Below, one piece after another: positions 31,220-42,427 of a DNA stretch of 64,000 bases. The stretch covers positions 310,001 through 374,000 of the forward strand of contig JBAIAA010000745.1 of NCBI GenBank assembly GCA_037893245.1. The letters are read 5' to 3'. The number at the start of each line of letters is the position of its first letter. The first letter of the stretch is position 1. Source of the stretch: Crossaster papposus (Eukaryota; Echinodermata; Asteroidea; Velatida; Solasteridae). The translations under genes and the position numbers were made by a program. The notes beneath the pieces are model-generated. The model ran no database searches. It saw nothing but the letters and a program-made list of their open reading frames with translations, and was not told where the DNA came from.

Positions 31220-32954
31220 CTAGCAGGATGCCGCGCTTCGCGCGGCACCTGCTAGCTGGGTGAAATCGTAACTTAATATAGATACACCTTGTTGACGTCT
31301 TAAAAACATAATGGATTGTATGACAAACAAATCGCGAAACTTAGCGAGTAGAGTACCAGCTAGAAAGTATTTCGAGCGCACGAAATTATTTCGAGTTCAC
31401 GAACAGATATTCTTGGAGCGCAAGAAGTCATTTCGTGGCCACGACAACATTTCGAGCTCACGAAATAAGTTATTTTGAGTGCACGAAATAAAATACTCAA
31501 ATTATTTCGTAACGGTGATTTTTATTCGTCATATGTCCCTTTAGGGGCTCCGTAGAAGACCATCGCTTCTGAATAACAAACAATCTTTGTAAAAATACTT
31601 CCCGACTTCCGAACTAATAATACTCAATAGGCAGTTCATCTTTGCTTGCATGCTGCCTGCGTCTCGTGATTTTTTAACATGAATCGTACGGGAAACAATA
31701 CGAACCACTTCGGGGTTTCTGATTTACGTCGTTACGATTGAAAAAAACCAACAGACCGGCCGTCTGACAGTGCGCCCTCAACTGACGTAAGGCAGTCCCG
31801 TTTCTAAATTGAATATTCATATCCACGATAGGCCTTACAATTTCGCGACATTTTTCAACGATAAAAGTTAAAATTGAGGCAATAGCGATACGTTTCGGAG
31901 TGTTTTTAGAGAGATAATGTTGTAATATTTAAGTATTGACAATGTGAAAGGAAGAAATTTTGCCAGAAGGCAACACGAAAGGAATAAATCATTGTTTTTA
32001 CGTTCCAAAACTGTGACTACAAAATGGTCGACGCCCAGGAATTCGGAGGCAAAGCCGAAGCCGAAACGTAGTCACGTTTCTAAATTGCATATTCATATCC
32101 ACCATCGCCATACAATTTCGCGACATTTTTGCACGATCAAAGTTGAAATTGAGGCAATAGCGATATGTTTCGGAGTGTTTTGAGACAGATAATGTTGTAA
32201 TATTTAAGTATCGACAATGTGAAGCAACGAAATTTGCCCAAAAGGCAACACGAAAGGAATAAATCATTTTTTAACGTTCCAAGCCTGTGACTGCAATGTG
32301 GTCGACGCGCGCGAAATTCAAAGCCGAAAACGAAGCTGGCGCTCAAACTCCGCAATAACCAATGGAGTATAAAGGTCAAATAACACGGGACGGGGCCGCC
32401 CAATCGCGAACAACAAACTCGGCACCAACTCGGCCACCGCGCAAGCAAGGCGGATACAATTAATTTGCGAAGGCTTCGCGTAACGCATGTAGCCGCCGCT
32501 TAATCGCAAACGGCCAACAATTCGGCAACCGAGTTACGGCAGTACGATTTCGGGAAGGCTTCGGCCCGAACTCCGGTCAAGGACAATGCAAAAATAACGC
32601 AATAGTTCGCGCAAAAAGGCCCGCAGACATCGACAGGCAATCGAAAAGCGATTACGCGTTTATCGGTAACGTCCGTTTCTTTTAAATCTCACCACGGACG
32701 AATACGATTTTTTAAAATCTTATTCCCCGGGGGATTCCCCGGGGGATTCCCCGTCGCGAACGGTCCGGCACCCCGCCGCACCGACGCCGGCGGCACACGT
32801 GCGCGGCGACAAGTCGCCCGACCAAAAGCCAACATGGCGCCAACCACGCGCCAAGATGGCGCGGCCCTGTGTTTCCAAGATGGCGCGGCCCTGCGTTCCA
32901 AGATGGCGGCGCCCAGGGACAAGATGGCGAATTTAACATCTTTTATAGTATAGA
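31220..32954 (-). mobile_element. Non-autonomous Helitron H2, head-to-tail with H1
   Basis: 1735 bp, close to H1 throughout, with the same TC...hairpin-CTAG ends. The H2 CTAG directly touches the H1 5' TC. The right end at 32954 precedes TAGCGAGCC of the host TIR element. Confidence 0.9.
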
Positions 32955-34867
32955 TAGCGAGCCGTGAAGTAACTGGCGGCCATGATGGGATATTCAAAAC
33001 ATTGCCTTCGTGCATGCAAAAGACGCGTAGACACGTCGAGAGTGAGACAGTGGCAGCAGCGATGGTGGGTAAAAATGCATTAAAATCATTTGTAAATAAG
33101 TAAATTTATTAAATAAACTCGCAGACTGTGCGATCAGTATCTATCTTTGTAAAAAATTTCAGGACTACGGTTTTAAGAGAGATTTAGGAGAACATTGTTG
33201 GGCGAAAACGATATTTTTGTTTCCACATGAATTCCAGCGGGATTTTTTCATATTGTGGTCCTATCCATCATTTTATCTGAAAGAAAAACTGGGATATTTC
33301 GAAAGAACAGTAGATTTATAGAATCAGTTGGTCTAGGATACCTTACAATATGATTGAATTCCACAATACAGGTATTTTCAGACCAATTTTGTACCCATTC
33401 CATGAAGACTGTCCCGTTGACTTGCACGTCAAACAGTTCATGGTGGTAATTTGTGTACACATTCGTACACAACATATTGTGTCATGAACTATTTGACGTG
33501 CATAAATTTAATGTTCTGTAGAATTATCCCAATATCGCAATGATCACAGTTTTTTCTCTCGCAATTCTGGAAGTGTAGAGCCACCTATTAATAATAATAA
33601 TAGTATTATTAAATGCATGGTGTAGGCCAAGGCTATCATGGTGAAACTTGGATGTAGACACGTATTTCCAATACTTCAGAACAATTTCATTTTCGCCCAC
33701 AAATCTCTCTTAAAAAAGTAGTCCTGGTGACATTCCTTACAGTGCTCAAATGAAATTTCACTCTCTGAAGAAATGGGTATGCCAAATAAATTGAGAATTT
33801 TGTGTTTTTAAAATAGCGTCATGTTACAACATTCTTTCCTTGGCATTTAATTTATACCTGTATATTTTTTTCTTTGTACACTACAGCTAATTGGTTTACC
33901 CAAGTCCACTTCTTGCTACTAAGATGTCAGTCTGTACAGCTTATTACGGCTGGACAAGTCATAGGACGAACTGCTCCCATTATGACAGAGGGACAACAGA
34001 TGACAGCGAATGTCATAACTTATTTTGTTTAACCATCAGTAAATACGGAAGCTTAATTGACCAACTACGTTTTCCAAGCTAAGCTATCTCGGTGTTCCAC
34101 ATCCCTATAGATGTGCTGCAAATATATTGCAGAACTCTGCATCTTGGCATTTCATGTTTCAACAATATAAGTACAGATAATAAAACAGTCGCAACAGTCA
34201 CAAACCTATCTTTGTAACATGGAAATATATTGAACATGTGTTTTATGAAAACTGACAAATCTGGTTAAAATTGTATTGTTAATATTCAAAGCAAATTATA
34301 CAGATGTTAAAATGACATGGATTTACCCAGTCAGTGTTCTCCACAATCACTGGGTAGCGGCCGCCCTGTGTACATGTTACGCTGTTCTGTCATATTTTTT
34401 ATGCTGTCAAATTTTGCTTTTCAATCATGGTTTTATTTTGCTTTCTTACAAAACAAATATTGTGTTCATATCGCACAAATATCTAGAAACACTCACAATT
34501 CAAAGTTAAAGCCGTACAAGGGTGTCCTATTAAAATTTGGCCTGTGAAGAATGCTGTCAAATGTATCTTTGCATAGTATCAACAATTATTATTCTAAAAT
34601 GACATCGCAAGTTTTGTTTTGGTTTTCAATTCATAAACAGTCGGGGGTTAATTGTTTTTTATTTGGTTTTCTAACATCAGTAAACAATACATAATAAGCA
34701 TATTGTTACTATGGCAGTAGTTATTACATGTTATATGTAATGTATCAATGTAAAATAAAAGCATTAAGCAAAATTGAATCCATTGTTTGACTTATGTCAT
34801 TATTTACACATGTGATTGATATTTTTAATTGTGATTTATTTCAAGTTTCTCAAGTTCATAGTTTAAG

Positions 34868-34902
34868 CCACAGAGCTGTATCTTTATTATACAGCTCTAT
34901 GG
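34868..34902. repeat. Small hairpin in TIR element copy A
   Basis: AGAGCTGTAT / ATACAGCTCT around CTTTATT. In copy B (55929-55963) the arms extend to a perfect 14 bp. Confidence 0.7.
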
Positions 34903-35648
34903 TTTAAGCTCAAAACCACATAATTTTTTTTTTCTGTCCACTTATCCAGCAAGAAATTTTGGGACCCTTTCTAAAAAAATTACTAAACATTAGGTTGATT
35001 CTAAATCTGGACACTGCCTTAAAACCCCACGAACAAACCATGATGTGCCAATTAAATTTTCCTGAAACACACTGACATTTTTTCAATTTTTTCAACATTT
35101 TTTTATTTTATCATAAAACTGGCACTTTTTAGTGTCTGGATATAAAATTGAACAAAATATTTCAAGAATTTCCTTAATCCCCCAAAACTCGTTTTGCCTT
35201 TTCCTATGGTTTGTGCATAAGGTTATGATGTGGAATTCTTCCCCCCCCCCCAAAAAAAAACGCCAACAAAACCCAACAAAACCCCCCCAAAAAAATTTAG
35301 AAGTTGGAAATTCTTGAAAATACTTGTCCGACATATCCTATAGACTTTGCACTGCATTGCATCGTCTCACACGAATGTCTCATATCTTTTCCCAAAAATA
35401 GGCCTATTTAACATTGAAACTTGGCGTATACATGTAATTTTTGGGTGTTATTATGTTTAACTTAATTTTCCTAATCAAACTGGATCGTTTTTGTAACGTT
35501 AACTTTGTTTCCTGTGATATTACATTCGTTTTCTCGGTCGTGCGCTATACAAACGTGTGTACGCCTGCAATGTCTTTAATATCCCAATATGGCCGCTGAT
35601 GGCTTCACGTGCAGAGCCGCTCGACCTATCCAGTTATAGAGATCAGTG

Positions 35649-36374
35649 CCTCGCATCCGCGCATCCGCGCATCCACGCATCCAAGACAACCCGAAACCGT
35701 CACGTCACTAAATCACTGCCTATACCGCCCTCTGTTGGTTGTAATGAGCCTAACACGTGATGACGTCAAGCTTTTTTCGACCTCGCATCCGCGCATCCGC
35801 GCATCCACGCATCCCAGACAACCCGAAACCGTCACTTCTATATATATAATTCGCTTCATATACCGCCCTCTGTTGACTGTAATGAGCCTAACACGTGATG
35901 ACGTCAAGCTTTTTTCGACCTCGCATCCGCGCATCCGCGCATCCACGCATCCCAGACAACCCGAAACCGTCACTTCTATATATATAATTCGCTTCATATA
36001 CGGCCCTCTGTTGACTGTAATGAGCCTAACACGTGATGACGTCAAGCTTTTTTCGACCTCGCATCCGCGCATCCGCGCATCCACGCATCCAAGACAACCC
36101 GAAACCGTCACGTCACTAAATCACTGCCTATACCGCCCTCTGTTGGTTGTAATGAGCCTAACACGTGATGACGTCAAGCTTTTTTCGACCTCGCATCCGC
36201 GAATCCGCGCATCCGCGCATCCCAGACAACCCGAAACCGTCACTTCTATATATATAATTCGCTTCATATACCGCCCTCTGTTGACTGTAATGAGCCTAAC
36301 ACGTGATGACGTCAAGCTTTTTTCGACCGCGCATCCGCGCATCCGCGCATCCACGCATCCCAGACAACCCGAAA
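35649..36374. repeat. GCATCC satellite, block 2, two alternating unit types
   Basis: Units begin at 35649, 35781, 35919, 36057, 36189 and 36327, giving lengths 132, 138, 138, 132, 138. The 132-bp type has CACGTCACTAAATCACTGCC; the 138-bp type has TATATATAATTCGCTTCAT. The order A-B-B-A-B is a higher-order pattern. All units hold CACGTGATGACGTCA. The long frames across it are artefacts. Confidence 0.93.
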
Positions 36375-37320
36375 ATTTAGTTTTGTTTGGTTGCATAGAC
36401 CAGATTCCTTATTACGTCATCACTATAGCGTTTCTTCTCGTCCTCTCCAGTAATTTGGATAACAATAGAACTGTTTGGTATATAACATGTCTTCGACCAA
36501 CGCCTCTCACTTCAGGCTCGTGCACAATCTCTGAATGCAGCTACTGCTATACGCTCTTTTTTACTGAAATACTTGCAAACTCCATTGATTATGTCTACCG
36601 AAGAGAATCGTGCTTCTGATGCGAGCACGACGCTAGTGTTCGAAAAATTTAAAGACTATTTTGATCGGCGCTTTAATGCTATCGAAGCCCCGATACAAAG
36701 TTCTACCTCTATAACTAGAGAATTGAGAAATAAGCTGGACGCTAACGAACTTTCTAGACCGGGAAATATCGCCCAATTCGAATTTTGCGGCAAGCTTGAA
36801 ATTACGCTTGATAAGATTAAGATAGCCTTCGCCGATAGACCTGACCCCAATTCCGCCATCAAAGAAGCCATCGAGGAAGCCGAGGAGTTGCTAGCTGAAA
36901 GAAAAAAGAAGATCCGCATTGCGGATAGCAGCAAGGCCGGCTGGGCGACGGTATCGCATCTAGATAAAAAGGCCACTCATCATCTATCTCCCGACCAGCA
37001 AAAGTCCGTCAACATCGCCGAAGAAGAGGCCTTGAAAGACTTGGAAAGTCGAAAGCGTAAAAGACGAGATGGGCCCAACCTTGTTCAGACTAGTCAGAGG
37101 GATCTGCCTGATCGTCGCCTTTTTCGAGGTACACACCACTAAATACTTTGTTTTTTCAGGCTGCATCACTGTGCATGCATGCCTCAATCCCATGCTGTCT
37201 CAATAAAATATCGCAAAGAATTTCTTTCGCATACCCTGTTTTTGTGTGTGTTGTATTCAGCTGTGTCGGTGTTTAAAACCAAACTATTTTTCATGCGTAT
37301 GAGCGCAGCGAAGTAGCATG
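36375..37320 (+). mobile_element. Tyrosine-recombinase retroelement fossil (DIRS/Ngaro-like), first tandem copy
   Basis: 946 bp. It shares its first ~200 bases and last ~165 bases with the next element almost exactly, so both look young. It carries a Glu/Lys-rich gag-like frame (36573-37142) and no polymerase or recombinase. The junctions with the satellite and with the next element all carry AAA. Broken/internally deleted; the family is inferred from the neighbour that carries the recombinase. Confidence 0.65.
36573..37142 (+). CDS. Gag-like frame in the tyrosine-recombinase element
   Basis: 189 codons, hydrophilic and rich in Glu, Lys and Ala, with a predicted helical middle (AIKEAIEEAEELLAERKKKI) and a basic tail (ESRKRKRRDGPN). 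No zinc knuckle here; a zinc-knuckle frame (CFTCGMPGHWSRQCP) is in the next element. A gag-like role is inferred from position and composition. Treated as a fossil. Confidence 0.5.
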   Translation: MQTPLIMSTEENRASDASTTLVFEKFKDYFDRRFNAIEAPIQSSTSITRELRNKLDANELSRPGNIAQFEFCGKLEITLDKIKIAFADRPDPNSAIKEAIEEAEELLAERKKKIRIADSSKAGWATVSHLDKKATHHLSPDQQKSVNIAEEEALKDLESRKRKRRDGPNLVQTSQRDLPDRRLFRGTHH

Positions 37321-37755
37321 AAAATTTAGTTTTGTTTGGTTGCATAGACCAGATTCCTTATTACGTCATCACTATAGCGTTTCTTCTCGTCCTCTCCAGT
37401 AATTTGGATAACAATAGAACTGTTTGGTATATAACATGTCTTCGACCAACGCCTCTCACTTCAGGCTCGTGCACAATCGCTGAATGCAGCTACTGCTATA
37501 CGCTCTTTTTTACTGAAATACTTGCATACCCCTCCCTCCCACCCTACATCAGTTATATATAGATTTATATATTATATCGTATGTGTGCTCTCTCGGTGTA
37601 TATTTTCTTTCTCCCAACAGGCATGTCGAGCTCTAACTGCTTTACCTGCGGTATGCCAGGACACTGGTCCAGACAATGCCCCTTCACTGCCGCCAGCGAT
37701 GCAAGCTTCCAACAGACGCCTTTGCTAAAAATTGGTCGGGAGAGAATGCTTTACT

Positions 37756-37758
<3 letters not shown>

Positions 37759-37786
<28 letters not shown>
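37759..37786. repeat. Poly(C) run
   Basis: Twenty-eight C in a row; assembly length may be unreliable. Confidence 0.95.
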
Positions 37787-38055
37787 AGTAGTTTTTGATT
37801 CCCTCTGTGTTGCATCATATGCAATCTTGTCGTGGTTCTGGCACCCTTGTGTTCACATGGTGGCCCTCTAGTCCAATCTGGCCATTACTATGGATACAAT
37901 TCAAGCCGTTCGTTCATGACATGATTACCATGCCTGGAAAATGTAGCTGTAGTTCACGGTAGGAATACAAATTCGTTGCTTGGTTCGCCTCAATTTCTAA
38001 GCTCAATGGCGGCTGTACAATTGGTTTTATTAATATCTTATGATTTCCGTCTTAT

Positions 38056-39050
38056 TTGTTATCTTTACAGATTATTTTGGAACAACCATTTTGGGCAGAT
38101 TTTCCATCCGTAGAGTCAAGGCAGCAGTTGTTGTATGAAGCTACTGCAGCAAAAGCAGTAGGGACCCGTAATTCCTATTTCTATAGGTGTCGTCATTTCG
38201 TTAGTTGGTTGATCGACCGCAAAATTCCTATATCTTTTCCAATCCGAGATGAGTTTGTGGTAATGTATTTATCTCAAGTAAAATCCACCTCTCGGTCTGA
38301 TAGTGTCATCACAACTGCTGCTGCCATAAAATGGCTTCATACCTTAATGAATATAAAATACAATCCGGTAGATTCTCCTATAGTTCAACAAATTGTGATC
38401 AGTTACAGAAAGTTCCTTCATCACCCTCCGGCTCAGAAAAGCCCTTTATCTCTAGAACAACTAAAGAAAATCATGGTTAATTTTGCCAGAGACGACTGCT
38501 CTCATTTCAACTAAGAACCGCTTGCTATGTGTGTTTGAAGTTCGCTTTATTATTTAGGCACAATGAGATTGCTGAAATCAAAGCATCTCATCTTACCCGT
38601 TTAGCAGATAGCCAAGGTCTAGTATCTTTATCCCCGAATCCAAAACCGACATTTTTAGAGACGGAAACATGACTTTTCTGCCCATCTCCAACGAATTGTA
38701 TTCTCCGTATGTCATTTTGTTAAAATACATGTCAAAAGTTGGGATACATATAGGAGAGGAGCAGTTCATTTTTACCCCCTCACTTTTTGTTCTACCTCTA
38801 AAACTCACAAGCGTACTCGAAACAAACCCCTCAGTTACACCAGGTGTAGAGAATTATTCTTGGATGCTCTCAAGTCGATAGGAACTTCGTTAACGAATAT
38901 GGTCTTCACAGCCTCCGGTCCGGGGGGCCACTCAACTAGCCAGAATTAATTCTTCAGCATGGTCGCTGGAAAACTACCATGGCCAAAAATCGTTATGTTA
39001 AAGAGATCTGAGCCAACGACTTGAGGTATCCAAGGCCGTATTGACCTAAT
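38056..39050 (+). pseudogene. Tyrosine recombinase remnant
   Basis: The first frame (38056-38514) holds the N-terminal SAM-like half, with GTRNSYFYRCRHFVSWLIDR and WLHTLMNIKYNP. The catalytic half follows in broken form. Proteins of this make occur widely in cnidarian, echinoderm and lancelet genomes as parts of mobile elements. Fossil. Confidence 0.7.
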
Positions 39051-39567
39051 TACATTTGTTTATTTTATTTGTTTTTTCGTTTTAAGGAGTGATTCAGTAA
39101 GTTTTGTCTACCAACCTAAAACGGCGCCTTGTTGAATTTCCGGATTTAACTCGATATATGATTGCTATTGATGTTTGTTGATGAGGGCCATCGAGGCGAA
39201 GTGTTACTTGGGCAGTTGCCCTTGCGAGCCAGCGAGGCTTATGTATGTACATTTATGTATCGTTTTGTTTCCGGGCGCAGACCTGAAGGGCCGAGATGGT
39301 CAGTGTTGTAATAAGGCAGGTGTCTTATTGTTTGTATTATGTTTTTTCTATAAATATAATTTTTGGTGAAGTTCATACCGGTACATCATTAATTGATGTT
39401 GTGCATTCAGCATCACTGTGCATGCATGCCTCAATCCCATGCTGTCTCAATAAAATATCGCAAAGAATTTCTTTCGCATACCCTGTTTTTGTGTGTGTTG
39501 TATTCAGCTGTGTCGGTGTTTAAAACCAAACTATTTTTCATGCGTATGAGCGCAGCGAAGTAGCATG

Positions 39568-39690
39568 AAACCGTCACTTCTATTATATATAATTCGCTTC
39601 ATATACCGCCCTCTGTTGACTGTAATGAGCCTAACACGTGATGACGTCAAGCTTTTTTCGACCTCGCATCCACGCATCCAGGCATAACCT
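39568..39690. repeat. GCATCC satellite, block 3
   Basis: Continues the satellite unit broken at 36374 (AAACCGTCACTTCTATT onward) and ends in CCTCGCATCCACGCATCC. Confirms that the two recombinase elements are one insertion into a pre-existing unit. Confidence 0.9.
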
Positions 39691-40191
39691 TATACTTGTA
39701 AAATACGATTCGCTTCATATGTCCACCGCAATCACTGGTGAAGTTTTTTTGTACTTAGACATTTTATCGAACTTAAACGCACATCCGCCCAAAACTGTAT
39801 GATATCTGTAACGGCATCTCTGAATTTAAAGTTACTTCAGGTCGACCCACAGCGCATCCAACCGAAAAAAAAAGGTGTTCGCGGGTGGCCCTGCATTCTA
39901 TAGTTACTCCAAAACTACGTTTTCAAAATGGCGGCGCCCAGTGAAAGTGACATCGTTTGGTTCGCTGCTTTTTGTCCAACTCATTATTTTTCTTTAAAAG
40001 ATCCCTGTGAATGCTCAAAACAATCCACCGTTTATAACGAAAAGTATAAAACGTAAATAAAAACCGTGAAAAGAACCCTGCCGTCTGCTAACCGCTTCGC
40101 CATCATTAAAATACGTCACTGGCCAACAGCGAACACCTCGGAATGTCGTTCGCCGTTTTCGCTAACGTTGGCCAACATAATTGGCGCACAT
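39691..40191. other. No recognised gene
   Basis: Contains the 39885-39905 inverted match to 26610-26630 and a tRNA-like A-box word on the minus strand near 40085-40105. Confidence 0.35.
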
Positions 40192-40264
40192 TGCGTTCCA
40201 CTCACGCGAACAACGCTAACGTTGGCCATGCGTTGGCAACGTTCGCTGGAGTGGAACGCACCCC
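40192..40264. mobile_element. Short palindromic MITE (GCGTTCCACTC ends), copy 2
   Basis: TGCGTTCCACTCACGCGAAC and its reverse with GGGG added. 73 bp. It abuts a GGTTCGAATCC (tRNA B-box) word. Confidence 0.65.
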
Positions 40265-40450
40265 TGGTTCGAATCCTGCTGTAGGTCACTTCGTTTTTTC
40301 TAGTCAAATTGAAATACTTGGAGTATTTTTAATTTAAGGGGGAAAAGAGACCTAGAACCTAAGTGTTGTACAGTGATCAATGCAACTACTAAATAATTCA
40401 TGAATTTTGACTCACCCATCTACGGGAACAAAATTCGCGGCCAGGTGGGC

Positions 40451-40696
40451 CATAGGGCCAATTTCACAGAGCTGCTAAATAAGCACACAAATGTACTTAG
40501 CATGAACATTTATCCTCGGCAAAAACAAGGTTGCACACCAAATGTTAACGTGATCTTATTCTTTATTGTTTTTGATTGATAATCAACTGGTTTTTTTCGC
40601 TTAGCATGAAAAAAACGTAGATATTTTTGGCTGTTAACCGGTTTTTAATGAGCAAGACATTTTTTGTGCTAAGCAGCTCTCTGAAATTGGCCCCTG
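40451..40696. mobile_element. Small TIR element, same family as 645-810
   Basis: Left AGGGCCAATTTCACAGAG, right (reversed) CAGGGGCCAATTTCAGAGAG, each followed by CTGCTAA/CTGCTTAGCAC. The interior has CTTAGCATGAA words. CAGGGG ends suggest hAT but no duplication is visible. Confidence 0.7.
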
Positions 40697-41210
40697 AGCG
40701 TCGCAATAGCGTTTTGCACGTACGTAAGACGGTCATTAAGCTCTTTGCCAATGAAAAGCTCTGCTTTGCAGGCTCCACCCCCGTGAAGCGTCACTCCCTT
40801 CGACTGTCCACGTCCTTAGAATTCCACAATGAGCCCCGTCTGCCATTGTTCGGTTTTTTTCACTCCGTTGATTTGCAACGAAGGTCGTGAAGAGGACAAT
40901 ATATAACGGCTCAGAGGTTATTTATAGGACTCCAATTGCCCAGGGAAAATAAGTTTTGACCTCACACAAATTGCAATAGAATATTTTTTCACCACAATGC
41001 ACTTCTATAAGCTCCCTAGAATGACATACTAAAAATCTCAAAAAATCCAAGTGATGGAAATATGACTAATTTGCATAAATCGTTAATCCCTGCCGCGTAA
41101 TATATTTTTCCTATATTTGGGTATATTATTATTATTTATTTTTTTGAAAAGTTTATTTTGGTGATTCTACTTACATATCCTTACTTCAATAACATTTTCT
41201 AAAGCATATA
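40697..41210. other. No recognised feature
   Basis: A frame at 40627-40890 crosses the MITE border and has no support. Confidence 0.35.
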
Positions 41211-41834
41211 AGTGACTGAATAATTATGTGAACATAGTAATTATTCAAAATGACAACTTCGTGAACCCATAAATGTGCGCAAATTACACTATCATCAAGT
41301 AGCCAGTATTGGTGAGCTTCAAATTCACCAAGTTGCTTACTGGCACAGTTATCATATTAAAACCTTATGGAAAATCATATGAACAATGATACCATTGTGA
41401 TATTTAGCCCAGCAAACAAAAAATGTGAAAAAATGGCGTGTCCATAAATTGGGCTCGTTACCATTGCTACGATTTTGCTGCGCCATGTTTTCCCGTGGTC
41501 CTTTCTCTAATGGTCGTTGTTTTCCCGTGGTCCTTTCTCTAATGGTCGTACCCACTGATCTCTACAAGAGACCAGTGGTCGTATCCCCATGGCAACCCTA
41601 CCATTCCACACAGGAGTTTCTTCTCCATGCTTGCCAAAAACTCATCGGCAGTTTCGCTGGACAGCTGCTCACAATTTTCACTGTTGTTACTGTTACTGTT
41701 AGTGATTTTGTACAGCGCTGTGCAACACGGACCTAAAACAGTGCACTGTACATATATCGTAAACATAAACGACCTCAGAGAGCCGCACTGCGCGGCGGCG
41801 CGCCTTGCGGCGCTCTATGATCTTTGATAAACAT
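41211..41834. repeat. Tandem duplication, unit 1
   Basis: Begins AGTGACTGAATAATTATG and ends CTTTGATAAACAT. Almost identical to the next unit; it has one extra 32-bp internal duplication (TTTTCCCGTGGTCCTTTCTC region, 41485-41550). Contains inverted repeats TGAATAATTA/TAATTATTCA and CCACTGATCTCT/AGAGACCAGTGG. Frames on both strands are copied in both units but unrecognised. Confidence 0.92.
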
Positions 41835-41835
41835 G

Positions 41836-42427
41836 AGTGACTGAATAATTATGTGAACATAGTAATTATTCAAAATGACAACTTCGTGAACCCATAAATG
41901 TGCGCAAATTACACTATCATCAAGTAGCCAGTATTGGTGAGCTTCAAATTCACCAAGTTGCTTACTGGCACAGTTATCATATTAAAACCTTATGGAAAAT
42001 CATATGAACAATGATACCATTGTGATATTTAGCCCAGCAAACAAAAAATGTGAAAAAATGGCGTGTCCATAAATTGGGCTCGTTACCATTGCTACGATTT
42101 TGCTGCGCCATGTTTTCCCGTGGTCCTTTCTCTAATGGTCGTACCCACTGATCTCTACAAGAGACCAGTGGTCGTATCCCCATGGCAACCCTACCATTCC
42201 ACACAGGAGTTTCTTCTCCATGCTTGCCAAAAACTCATCGGCAGTTTCGCTGGACAGCTGCTCACAATTTTCACTGTTGTTACTGTTACTGTTAGTGATT
42301 TTGTACAGCGCTGTGCAACACGGACCTAAAACAGTGCACTGTACATATATCGTAAACATAAACGACCTCAGAGAGCCGCACTGCGCGGCGGCGCGCCTTG
42401 CGGCGCTCTATGATCTTTGATAAACAT
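41836..42427. repeat. Tandem duplication, unit 2
   Basis: 592-bp copy of 41211-41834 lacking the 32-bp internal duplication. Near-identity means a very recent event or an assembly artefact. Confidence 0.92.

Larger units (their letters stand above)
29444..35648 (+). mobile_element. 2.7-kb TIR element copy A, carrying two Helitrons
   Basis: TIR CACTGATCTCTATAACTGG at both ends (inverted). The 8-bp duplication CCTCGCAT lies outside each end (29436-29443 and 35649-35656), inside the satellite. The element body is 29444-29487 plus 32955-35648. Copy B at 54032-56716 is nearly identical. An 8-bp duplication is compatible with hAT or P superfamilies. No transposase; the small frame at 33891-34082 (MSVCTAYYGWTSHRTNCSHY) faintly recalls a THAP start but is unproven. 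Confidence 0.88.
37324..39567 (+). mobile_element. Tyrosine-recombinase retroelement fossil, second tandem copy
   Basis: 2244 bp with the same termini as the copy at 36375. Parts seen: terminal segment, zinc-knuckle piece (about 37622-37730), a C run (37759-37786), and a tyrosine recombinase body (about 38056-39050) of the kind found in DIRS/Ngaro-type elements, with recognisable catalytic boxes near its end. No reverse transcriptase part was seen. Broken, with several breaks in the recombinase. Splicing before the zinc-knuckle and recombinase pieces is plausible, as acceptor-like tracts precede both. Confidence 0.7.

Noticed and set aside
33891-34082. THAP-like zinc finger in the 2.7-kb TIR element
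   Set aside because: MSVCTAYYGWTSHR only vaguely recalls a THAP start and the rest of the motif is absent; insufficient to call a P-element gene.
35609-36619. 336-codon frame with repeated HPRIRASTHPRQPETVTS
   Set aside because: Satellite unit of 138 bp (divisible by 3) reads open; not a gene.
40085-40300. tRNA or tRNA-derived SINE: GGTTCGAATCC B-box at about 40266 followed by TTTTTT, and an A-box-like TGGCGAAGCGG on the minus strand
   Set aside because: The two boxes are on opposite strands, no cloverleaf forms, and a MITE lies between them. At most a scrap of a tRNA-derived repeat.
41539-41827. Duplicated frames on both strands in the tandem duplication
   Set aside because: Present twice only because the DNA is duplicated; no domain, and opposite-strand frames are equally open.
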